Notes under the pieces: generated by a model | Seen by the model: the letters and a program-made list of their open reading frames with translations, nothing else | What the model was told of the DNA's origin: nothing | Database searches by the model: none | Shown here: in pieces, positions 20,101 through 26,648 of the stretch | How positions within the stretch are numbered: position 1 is the first letter of the stretch | Layout: every line of letters starts with the position of its first letter | Assembly (NCBI RefSeq): GCF_014230085.1 | Contig: NZ_JACHVB010000012.1 | Span: 372,001-436,000, forward strand | Length of the DNA stretch: 64,000 bases | Origin: Ruficoccus amylovorans | Lineage (GTDB): Bacteria > Verrucomicrobiota > Verrucomicrobiia > Opitutales > Cerasicoccaceae | Direction: 5' to 3' | Translations under genes and position numbers: made by a program

Positions 20101-21266
20101 TGGTGCCGGGCGGAGACATTGCGGCAGAGATCGGTTTTCTCGAAAACTGGCGGGACGGGGAGGGCGATGCCGCCCGCCTGATCAGTAAGCTGCGCTCGCT
20201 GCAAAAGGAGCAAAAGGCCGGTCTGCTGGTGGGGCTGGAAGCTTCGCCGCCGCTGCTGCGCGGAGTGGAGAATGAGCTTTGGCTGGAGATGAAAAACGCG
20301 TCCGCCTCACAGATCGAAGTCACCGCGCTCGCGCTCAAGCTGGCGGATGGCGGCGCGCTCAATTTATCGAAAACACCGCTCACGATTTCCGCAGGAAACT
20401 CCAGCGGGATGACGGTGGTTGTCCCGGCGGACTTTGAATGCAGCGACTTCGTGCTCGAAGCGACTTTTACCGTGAACGGTTCCAGTACGCCTCACACGCT
20501 GAGCCAGCCTTTCGCCTGGACGCTGCGCGATCCGGCTTCGGTCGTGCTGCTCGACAAACGCATTCTCTCGGTCCAGGAGGAGGCCAGCATCCCGCTGCGC
20601 GTGCGCAATCTGCTGGATGAACCCGCGCAGTTGCTCATCGAGTGGAGCGGCGATTATGGCAAGGGGCAGTCGGACATCTCCCTCGCCGCGAAGGAGGAGC
20701 GCAAGGTCTATCTGCCCGTCGTCTCCAACGGCAAGCCTCAGGGCAGCGTGAGCCTCCGGGCGCAGACGCGCGGACTGGATGTCTTTATGGCAGAAGTTGA
20801 GGTGACCTTTCTGGGCAAGCAGGCCAGTGTCGTGCGCGACAGCTCGGTCTCGGTCAGCACCAGTGGCGACTTCCCCGGCTACTCCGCGCAGGTCCTGCGC
20901 GACGGGGTAACCGCTGCTGCCGAGGGGATGGCCTTCAATGAAGCCGCTTGGGCCTCTGAGGACGCGCCTGGTGAGCGTTGGGTACGATTTGATTTTTCGG
21001 CTCCGCGCGAAGTCAGCGAGGTAAAAATCTACTGGAACCGGGAGGGCGGCGTGATCTACACCTCTCAGTCCGGCATCATCGAAGGCGTGCGCCCGGATGG
21101 TTCGGTCTATGAGCTGACGAGCTATTCACCCGAGCCGGAGTCAGAGGTTACGACGGTTTCCTTCGACCCGGCGAGCCTGGTCGGGCTTGTCGTGCGGCAG
21201 CCTGCGCGACAGGGACCGTCGGCGCGGCCCGACATTCTCTGGCTCAACGAGGTTGAAGTGCGCTGA
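17112..21266 (+). CDS. Large secreted glycoside-hydrolase-like protein with tandem N-terminal modules and C-terminal discoidin-like domain
   Basis: The roughly 1384-residue protein has an N-terminal signal ending near GWYEGAYA. Two homologous modules follow at about 40-155 and 170-300; each carries a DTD/NTDxxxxTGF motif and GADxMIEGxTLY. A long middle region (about 320-960) reads like a TIM-barrel glycosidase: VGLWMPFTDISKI, LVYTEPWLYWLP, VDGIYLDSLSAMF near 723 and KYLMGNFPCWNF. Beta-sandwich segments follow, and the last 140 residues form a discoidin-like domain ending RPDILWLNEVEVR. VDGIYLDS matches the acidic strand VDGFFLDT of the GH114-like enzyme at 25218. I know no named family for the whole chain. 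The start is uncertain: TTG 17091, ATG 17112 or ATG 17163. A LacI operator precedes it. Confidence 0.75.
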   Translation: MRSSLFFRVIRGVSGCSMPLLRVAVIALMGLGWYEGAYAAESLEVRKTGDGQVQVVIVAPKADAIHTRVMLDTDESRATGFGDEGADLMIEGATLYAYPKGATGWNWDSLGPVPNAVEGGRLVYTLALPEQPRILRLFVESFNDNWEVTDRFPAEGAVSVDTSRLGSVPQVSGSASLSGNLYRTPTGGLAVAVLGQGLDPNRLRAFINTDGNASTGLAPAGADYMIEGLTLYKHTGSGTGWDWTPLGQLTPDIREAGVLYQIEAVDYGDVIEYRIEKTDTNWEVIDRYPGTGMKKTKRSELKEYSYQGPDRQVGPKNYSLDELMAFAPSSLNAGFDRLMDGLDWTSAPLAAPAWKAKGFDEALPLVFTLQDAQTGATVALTPASQSVSGEWTRWAGEAGGVHWSVFSRLDENADMDIYTRLKSSGERLLRLGVGVKIPAADWVWHDDVEYREPVSSGRAEYAHTGASPYGMDGAVSKYPLGVISADDRALVLETDLSEPVVFKISARPAQGVFGIHYDVALTPLTLKFPNEAVTHLTLRARDVPEQQAFRQALGELYTRNPALFERRPAEVGLWMPFTDISKIRDPQDFGFAYYEKGGAIGADVDFCHDNGVLTLVYTEPWLYWLPMPQGMERTPQTALALMKRLAAGGTGKAAEFASGGLLGAARSPEGDIVMTFQDVPWNSGGRMEVSTDPELPTAPGASVNRAMAEFAFMREQMDHEKVDGIYLDSLSAMFIMDYNPEALAVADYPATFTADVLKPGLATPIAAYEFIAALAGYAESKGKYLMGNFPCWNFPFFMPLIDIPGEETHWFSKGRYERMSDRDLNYRRAMSGQKAWGFLMNGEYDHFEPQFARSYFEDCLFWAFQPSLFSHDAANDPYWENAEWYERDRPWFQRYMPWIQRLAAVGWQPTGIASTSEPEIQVEHFYGEGEPVIFITARNSGASTVSSYLDVQLPRDSGEWLWTNPLDGEAGWLFTDAGGAGTVPVMLEPGQVRVFALVPGGDIAAEIGFLENWRDGEGDAARLISKLRSLQKEQKAGLLVGLEASPPLLRGVENELWLEMKNASASQIEVTALALKLADGGALNLSKTPLTISAGNSSGMTVVVPADFECSDFVLEATFTVNGSSTPHTLSQPFAWTLRDPASVVLLDKRILSVQEEASIPLRVRNLLDEPAQLLIEWSGDYGKGQSDISLAAKEERKVYLPVVSNGKPQGSVSLRAQTRGLDVFMAEVEVTFLGKQASVVRDSSVSVSTSGDFPGYSAQVLRDGVTAAAEGMAFNEAAWASEDAPGERWVRFDFSAPREVSEVKIYWNREGGVIYTSQSGIIEGVRPDGSVYELTSYSPEPESEVTTVSFDPASLVGLVVRQPARQGPSARPDILWLNEVEVR

Positions 21267-21324
21267 GGGCGGTGCGTTCCGCCATGCACGCCATAAGTGG
21301 TCACGGCGATTTCGACCCGGTTTT

Positions 21325-21340
21325 GTGTAAACGTTTGTCC
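21325..21340. promoter_or_regulatory. LacI-family operator O2
   Basis: Near-palindrome GTGTAAAC/GTTTGTCC centred on CG at 21332-21333, 72 bp before the lacI start. It suggests autoregulation by the LacI protein and shares its core with O1, O3 and O4. Confidence 0.7.
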
Positions 21341-21412
21341 TTTACCTTTCCCGTGGGAGCGGGCACAGTGGGCATCGAGGCGTGAGTGTAATCACTTCCG
21401 CCCTGCGCAGTC

Positions 21413-22435
21413 ATGGACATTCGTGAGTTTTCAACTTTGGTAGGGGTATCGACGGCCACGGTTTCTCGGGCCTTTTCCGGACGCGGCCGCATCAGCAAAA
21501 AGACGCAGGAGCGCATCCTGCGCGAAGCGCACAAGCACGGCTTCAGTCCGAACATCAATGCGCGCCGCCTTTCGTCGAAACTCAGCGGTGTCATCGGCCT
21601 GTACTACACGTTCGGCGACGAGATCATCTTCGACTACTACAATATGGAACTGGCGCAGGAAATCGCCAAGACCTGCGCCGAGCACAGTGTATCCCTGCAC
21701 CTGGTTCTGCGCAGTCAGTCGCGCAAGGACTTGCAACTGAATCATCTGGTGGCGGGAAAGGGGCTGGACGGCGTCATCATCGTGACTGACAGCCTGCGTA
21801 GTCTGGAAGGGCTGGAGGATGTCATTCGCAAGTGCGCCACGGTGGTGATTTCCAACCAGATCTGGCCCGACAACCCGTCTCGCGGTTTTATTCATCTGGA
21901 CTTTGAAAGCGGCATCAATCAGGCGGTTTCTCACCTCGTCCGTCTTGGGCACCGGCGGATCGGGTTCATTCGCGGACAGACCGATGAGAGCAAATTTGAC
22001 GCCTACCGTCGCGCCCTTAAGCAAAACGGGATTCGCTTTGACAAGTCACTCGTCACTAAACCATCCAAGACGATACTGGATGGGCAGCAGGCTATTTCCG
22101 GGCTTTTAAAGGAAGGAATCACAGCGGTTATGTGCTGCACGGACTTGCTCGCTTTTGGGGCCTTGCAGGGGGCGCTCGGCCAGTCGGTGTCCGTGCCCGG
22201 CGATCTGTCCATTGTCGGGATGGATGACCTGGCGCTGAGCTCGCAGACGGTGCCTTCGCTTTCGAGTATCGGTGTCCCCAGGGCGCGTATTGCCGAGGGG
22301 GCGGTGAAGATGCTGGATCAATTGATTGATTCCTCAAACGGCGACAGACAGGACAGCGCTCAGTTTATGCATACCGTGAGCACTTTCCTGATCGAACGCG
22401 CTTCAATTGGGCCTGTCAAGATGGGCCGGGACTGA
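21413..22435 (+). CDS. LacI-family transcriptional regulator
   Basis: The 340-residue protein has an N-terminal LacI helix-turn-helix (MDIREFSTLVGVSTATVSRA, then SGRGRISKKTQERILREAHK) and hinge at about 50-60. A periplasmic-binding-protein-like sensor domain follows, with GLDGVIIVTDS, HLVRLGHRRIGFIRG and CCTDLLAFGALQGAL near 240, and DLSIVGMDDLAL before the C-terminal lobe. It should bind the four similar palindromes at 17043, 21325, 22541 and 23731 and release them on binding a sugar. It sits 146 bp after the glycosidase gene and is followed 162 bp later by an oxidoreductase gene. The ligand is not readable; an amino-sugar derivative is inferred from the locus. Confidence 0.94.
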   Translation: MDIREFSTLVGVSTATVSRAFSGRGRISKKTQERILREAHKHGFSPNINARRLSSKLSGVIGLYYTFGDEIIFDYYNMELAQEIAKTCAEHSVSLHLVLRSQSRKDLQLNHLVAGKGLDGVIIVTDSLRSLEGLEDVIRKCATVVISNQIWPDNPSRGFIHLDFESGINQAVSHLVRLGHRRIGFIRGQTDESKFDAYRRALKQNGIRFDKSLVTKPSKTILDGQQAISGLLKEGITAVMCCTDLLAFGALQGALGQSVSVPGDLSIVGMDDLALSSQTVPSLSSIGVPRARIAEGAVKMLDQLIDSSNGDRQDSAQFMHTVSTFLIERASIGPVKMGRD

Positions 22436-22540
22436 AAGCGGCAGCGGCGCAGCGCGCCTCTGTGTCGTCTGGTTTTGTGAGTATCTTTATTCTTATGGCT
22501 ACTCTCGTGTGTGAGGATATGGGGATTTTCTTATATGTGT

Positions 22541-22556
22541 GTGTAAACGGTTACGC
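22541..22556. promoter_or_regulatory. LacI-family operator O3
   Basis: Imperfect palindrome GTGTAAAC/GGTTACGC centred at 22548-22549. A TATAAG at 22572-22577 lies 23-24 bp from the centre and is a plausible -10 box for the oxidoreductase gene, so the operator would cover the -35 region. Confidence 0.7.
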
Positions 22557-22597
22557 TTTTTCTTGACTCGGTATAAGAAGGCTGATTGCATGGGCTC

Positions 22598-23716
22598 ATG
22601 AAAATCGGAGTGATTGGTATGGGCAAACGCCTGAGTCACATGGTCAATAACTGCATGCGCGAAGCGGATCCCGAGTTGAAGGTTGTCGCCGCGATTGATC
22701 CCGACGAGGAGGCAGTAAAAAAGGCACTGCCCGAAGAAGAGGCTGCTGCGGTCAAGTTCGTGGAGAACTGCGAAGGACTGATCGCCGCCGGTGTCGATGC
22801 GATTGCGATCGGGACACGCTGCAACCTGCACGCGCAGTACGCGGTCGAAGCGTCCAGGACAGGTTTGCCCCTGTTTCTGGAAAAACCGGTCGCGACGACG
22901 ATGGAGGATGCGCTTATGCTGGAAAAGGCGTTCCAGGACTCCCGCTCCGAGGTCGTGGTGAGCTTCCCGCTGCGGACATCGCCTCTTTGCGTGCGGGTCA
23001 AGGAGCTGCTGGAGGAGGGCGTGATCGGGATTCCGCAGCATGTATTGGCTGTCAACTACGTTCCCTATGGCGACGTTTATTTCAACTCCTGGTATCGAGA
23101 CTACGGCGTGACGGGTGGGCTCTTTTTGCAAAAGGCCACTCACGATTTCGACTACCTGGCGTACTGTCTGCGCAGCCCGATCGTGCGGGTCGCTGCCATG
23201 AAGTCGTGCGGCCGGGTCTATCGCGACTCCAGCCTGGCCGACGGTGAGCCGGACCCGGACTGCTATTACTATGACCAGGTTGGCACGGAAAAAACGGGCA
23301 TGAACGAGGATTCCTCCAGTGCGCTGATCGAGTTCGCGAACGGCACCCAGGCGCTTTACACGCAGGTGTTTTATTCCCGGCGCGGGGCAGCCGCCCGCGG
23401 GGCCACTTTCTCCGGACATCGGGGTACGCTGCGCTTCGACTGGTATGAGAACATGGCGAAGATCGTGCACCATCAGCGCCCGTTCGAGGACACGATCAAA
23501 GTGGACTGTGAGCTGAACCACCACGGTGGCGACGGCGTACTGGCTGAGAACTTTGTCAAGGTCGTGCGCGGTGAAGCCAGCTCGATCTCCAGTATCTGGG
23601 CCGGATTACAGAGCGTTTACGCCTGCCTCGCCGCCAAGCAGAGCGCCGAGACCCGGACGTTCTGCGAAGTGCGAAATATTGATCAATTTAAACCAGCCGA
23701 GGCTGGTATGGCATGA
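22598..23716 (+). CDS. Gfo/Idh/MocA-family oxidoreductase
   Basis: This 372-residue cytoplasmic protein has an N-terminal Rossmann fold with MKIGVIGMGKRLSHM for NAD(P) binding and the family motif LFLEKPV near residue 95. The C-terminal alpha/beta substrate domain includes GVTGGLFLQKATHDFDYLAY near 180, with the catalytic-type His-Asp. Members oxidise, reduce or epimerise sugars and inositols, and some open glycosidic bonds by redox catalysis. I chose the ATG at 22598; a TTG at 22586 would add four residues. LacI operator O3 lies 42 bp upstream, so it belongs to the same regulon as the secreted glycosidases. The substrate is unknown. Confidence 0.9.
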   Translation: MKIGVIGMGKRLSHMVNNCMREADPELKVVAAIDPDEEAVKKALPEEEAAAVKFVENCEGLIAAGVDAIAIGTRCNLHAQYAVEASRTGLPLFLEKPVATTMEDALMLEKAFQDSRSEVVVSFPLRTSPLCVRVKELLEEGVIGIPQHVLAVNYVPYGDVYFNSWYRDYGVTGGLFLQKATHDFDYLAYCLRSPIVRVAAMKSCGRVYRDSSLADGEPDPDCYYYDQVGTEKTGMNEDSSSALIEFANGTQALYTQVFYSRRGAAARGATFSGHRGTLRFDWYENMAKIVHHQRPFEDTIKVDCELNHHGGDGVLAENFVKVVRGEASSISSIWAGLQSVYACLAAKQSAETRTFCEVRNIDQFKPAEAGMA

Positions 23717-23730
23717 AAACTGCAATGAGA

Positions 23731-23746
23731 GTGAAACCGTTTACGC
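23731..23746. promoter_or_regulatory. LacI-family operator O4
   Basis: Palindrome GTGAAACC/GTTTACGC centred at 23738-23739. TATAAA at 23761-23766 lies 22-23 bp from the centre, the same geometry as O3. It should control the 23840-28640 run of genes. Confidence 0.75.
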
Positions 23747-23839
23747 AACTAATGAAGCTGTATAAAAACTAACCAATCGGGAGCTTCAGACGGTTGTCCA
23801 TTATTTCCCTGAAACTCAAACGACCAACCATTACAGATT

Positions 23840-24523
23840 ATGACAAAAATCCACACAGGTATCAAATTGTTCGCCGGACTCCTGGGAGTACTCGGGTTCT
23901 GCGCCACCGTCCATGCCGGGACGTACAAGACGATCACAATTGACGGGGATTTTTCCGACTGGGACGACGTGCCCGTCTTGACGACAGAGACACCCATGGC
24001 CGCCGGGCCGGTGCAGTTCGCTTCGATGTCCGTCGCCAATGACGGGGAGAAGCTCTACCTGCGGGTGGTGTACACCGCCGAGGTGGCCGTGAACTTCGGA
24101 GGTACCAACATCTATATCGGCATCGACACGGACAACGACCCTAGCACTGGGTTTAATGTGTACGGGTTGGGGATCGTCGGAGCGGAAGTCGCCTGGGAAA
24201 ATGACTTCCCGTTCCAGCAGGATAATGATGTCTGGAATACCGGTGTAACCGTCACCGATGGCGGAGCGGCCATCTCGCCCTACGCGACCACCACGATCCA
24301 GCAGGAGCTCTCCATCAGCCTGTCGGCGACCTACGCCAATGACGGCAGCGCGGTCTTTCCGGACGACACGATCGCCATCGTCTTTTACACAACGACCTCC
24401 GAGGCCAGCCTCCTGGGCAAGGGCGTTTATACGTTTGCCATCCCCGAGCCTGGCCACTATGCGATGGGAGTATCGGCGCTGGCAGTTGGTGTTCTGCTGG
24501 TCTTCCGCCGCCGCCGCAAGTAG
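23840..24523 (+). CDS. PEP-CTERM surface protein with CBM9/DOMON-like sandwich
   Basis: The 227-residue protein has a signal peptide ending TVHA and a C-terminal PEP-CTERM sorting tail: IPEP, a hydrophobic helix, then RRRRK. It is therefore processed by an exosortase and sent to the surface or exopolysaccharide layer. The body starts ITIDGDFSDWDDVPV, as in CBM9-like and related sugar-binding sandwiches, and contains IGIDTDNDPSTGF near residue 95. That motif resembles the tandem modules of the glycosidase at 17112. It may capture the polymer that the two secreted enzymes cut. It is first in a run of four same-strand genes with gaps of 16-36 bp, led by LacI operator O4. Confidence 0.85.
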   Translation: MTKIHTGIKLFAGLLGVLGFCATVHAGTYKTITIDGDFSDWDDVPVLTTETPMAAGPVQFASMSVANDGEKLYLRVVYTAEVAVNFGGTNIYIGIDTDNDPSTGFNVYGLGIVGAEVAWENDFPFQQDNDVWNTGVTVTDGGAAISPYATTTIQQELSISLSATYANDGSAVFPDDTIAIVFYTTTSEASLLGKGVYTFAIPEPGHYAMGVSALAVGVLLVFRRRRK

Positions 24524-24559
24524 TCCGTTCTTTACCGGGTCGTTAAACACTCACGGGTC

Positions 24560-25201
24560 ATGCTGATGAAAAGACAGAGCGGGTTTAGCCTGATCGAACT
24601 TCTGGTCGTCATCGCCGTGGTCGGGATACTTTCGAGTATCCTGATCACGGGGGTGAACCACGTGAGAAACAAAAGCAGCCAGATGAAAAGCGCTGCCAAT
24701 GTCCGCAGCATCGGCGGGGCCTTGCATATGTACTCGCAGGAGAGCGACGGCAACCTCCCGGTCTGGCATGACTACACGGTCGGCAAATACTGGTGGCAAC
24801 TGCTGCGGCCCTACGTCAACGACGACGACGAGGTCTTTCACAGCCCGGCGCACGAGGAGTTTGACGCGACCAATGACACGACGATTGCGCAGACGATTTC
24901 CTACGGCTGGAACTTCGCGGTCGTGGGGCGGCATATCGGCGATAAGTCCTACAGTGGGGACTTCGTGCAACCGGTGTTCCTGTTTGATAATCCAGGCAAG
25001 ACGCTCGTATTAACAGACGGCCCGCGCTACGACTCGTGGGGCTACATCACCATCCTGCACCCGGCCGACCCCGACCGATACGGTGACGGTAAGGCGATCG
25101 GGCTCTTTCTGGACGGGCATATCGAGATCCGCGAGCAGGTGGACTTCACCATCGAAGATCCGTACTTTATCCCCGAGGAGGCCATGCCCTCCATGAAATA
25201 A
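24560..25201 (+). CDS. Prepilin-type N-terminal cleavage/methylation domain protein (pseudopilin-like)
   Basis: The N-terminus MKRQSGFSLIELLVVIAVVG is a class III prepilin signal: cleavage after Gly, Phe+1 and Glu+5. The 213-residue protein then shows HMYSQESDGNLPVW and a C-terminal LFLDGHIEIREQ. This layout is typical of the large families of type II secretion-like pseudopilins found in Verrucomicrobiota and Planctomycetota. It needs a PilD-type peptidase encoded elsewhere. It lies between the PEP-CTERM and GH114-like genes in the LacI-controlled run, so it may form a dedicated secretion or binding appendage for polymer use. ATG codons at 24560 and 24566 are both possible. Confidence 0.88.
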   Translation: MLMKRQSGFSLIELLVVIAVVGILSSILITGVNHVRNKSSQMKSAANVRSIGGALHMYSQESDGNLPVWHDYTVGKYWWQLLRPYVNDDDEVFHSPAHEEFDATNDTTIAQTISYGWNFAVVGRHIGDKSYSGDFVQPVFLFDNPGKTLVLTDGPRYDSWGYITILHPADPDRYGDGKAIGLFLDGHIEIREQVDFTIEDPYFIPEEAMPSMK

Positions 25202-25217
25202 AAAACACCTAACAGTG

Positions 25218-26621
25218 ATGATTCTACTTTCTCGCTATTTCGCCGGCGCGGTGCTGGCGGCCACGATTTCCCATGCCTGCGGGGCGGATGTCTCCGGCGC
25301 ACGGGACGCTTTCAGGAAAATCGATTCCTACGCCTGCTACTACGGCGAGGGCAAGCTGGACGAACTGCGCACCCGCGACGCGGTCGTCATCGAAACCAGG
25401 AACCAGAGCCTGGAAAACATCCATCGCCTGCAGGAGGGCGGCACGCTCGTCATCGGCTACATCAGCATCGGCGAGGACGACGACCTGCGCGTGGGCGACG
25501 GCAAGGGGCCGGGGGGCAAGGACTCCTCGTACTTCGACCGCGACGGTGACGGCCAGCCGGACCGCAACGGCATCTGGGACTCGTACTACGCGGACTCGCG
25601 GCAGCCTGCCTGGCGCGAGCATTTTATGAAAAACATCGCCCGGATGAAGGCCGTGCACCACGTGGACGGCTTCTTTCTGGACACGGTCGATACGAGCGAG
25701 CTGTACCCCGAGTCCGAGGAGGCGATGGTCTCGCTCATCCGCGAACTGCGTAGCGCCTACCCGGACAGCCTGATCGTGCTCAACCGCGGCTTCCACACGG
25801 TCGAGGCGCTGGCCCCGGTCATTGACGGGGTGATGTTCGAGAGTTTTACCGCCAGCTACGACTGGCCCAGCAGCAGCTACCTTTTACTGACGCCGTCGTC
25901 GTGGGACTACGGGCTGGAGGTTTGGCAGGAGGCGCTGAAACCGGCGATGGACAACTACGGCGTGGTTGTGCTCGCGCTGGACTATGCCCCGTCCGCCGAC
26001 TCCGAACTGGTGAAAACGGCGATGGACCGTGCCGCGACATTCGGCTTTATCCCGGAGGTTTCGACCATCTACCTGGACGATATTTACGAGATCGACTACC
26101 AGCCGCAGAAAAACCCGGATTACCTGACTGTACAGTGTACGCCCGAGCGTTTGGCCTACGAGCTGACCGAGGCGGCCAACGGCTTTCCGGCGGGCACGCG
26201 CGTTATGCCCAGTTCGTCCTATCCCGACTACGAGGTCAAGGCCGTGGTCGATGGTGTCGCCGACAAGGACACGCTCGGCTGGCGTCACCGTGCGTGGGCT
26301 TCTCAGGAGACGGACGAGGACCACTGGCTGGAGTTTATCCTGCCGCAGCCGATACGGGCGGACGGGCTCGCCATCGACTGGGCCTGGGACAACGGAACGG
26401 CGTACGCGGCGCGGAATTTCCGGATCGAGGTCAAGCCACAGGAGAGCGAGGATTGGGTTCTGGTGAGCGAGTACTCCGAGAATGAACAGGCGCGCAACGC
26501 AGTCCGCTTCGCCCCGGTGAAGGTGGCCGCCGTGCGTGTGGTGCAGGAGGAGGGTGGCGGCTCGACCGGACGCCCCGACCTGATGTGGGTGGAGAAGGTC
26601 GCCCTCTCGGCCGTCAATTAA
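25218..26621 (+). CDS. Secreted GH114-like glycosidase (endo-alpha-1,4-polygalactosaminidase family) with C-terminal discoidin-like domain
   Basis: A signal peptide (MILLSRYFAGAVLAATISHA) is followed by a TIM-barrel domain at about 30-290 that resembles GH114/TM1410-type proteins: RTRDAVVIETRN, LVIGYISIGEDDDLRVG, GIWDSYYADS, VDGFFLDTVDT near 150 and VEALAPVIDGVMFESF. Characterised GH114 enzymes cut alpha-1,4-linked galactosamine polymers. The last 140 residues (from about 325, SSSYPDYEVKAVVDGVAD to RPDLMWVEKVAL) match the C-terminal domain of the large glycosidase at 17112. GTG 25215 or ATG 25218 can start it. It sits 16 bp after the pseudopilin gene and 27 bp before the transporter. The fold is confident; the polymer specificity is inferred. 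Confidence 0.82.
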   Translation: MILLSRYFAGAVLAATISHACGADVSGARDAFRKIDSYACYYGEGKLDELRTRDAVVIETRNQSLENIHRLQEGGTLVIGYISIGEDDDLRVGDGKGPGGKDSSYFDRDGDGQPDRNGIWDSYYADSRQPAWREHFMKNIARMKAVHHVDGFFLDTVDTSELYPESEEAMVSLIRELRSAYPDSLIVLNRGFHTVEALAPVIDGVMFESFTASYDWPSSSYLLLTPSSWDYGLEVWQEALKPAMDNYGVVVLALDYAPSADSELVKTAMDRAATFGFIPEVSTIYLDDIYEIDYQPQKNPDYLTVQCTPERLAYELTEAANGFPAGTRVMPSSSYPDYEVKAVVDGVADKDTLGWRHRAWASQETDEDHWLEFILPQPIRADGLAIDWAWDNGTAYAARNFRIEVKPQESEDWVLVSEYSENEQARNAVRFAPVKVAAVRVVQEEGGGSTGRPDLMWVEKVALSAVN

Positions 26622-26648
26622 CGTACCCCGAACCGACCGGATAAAAAA

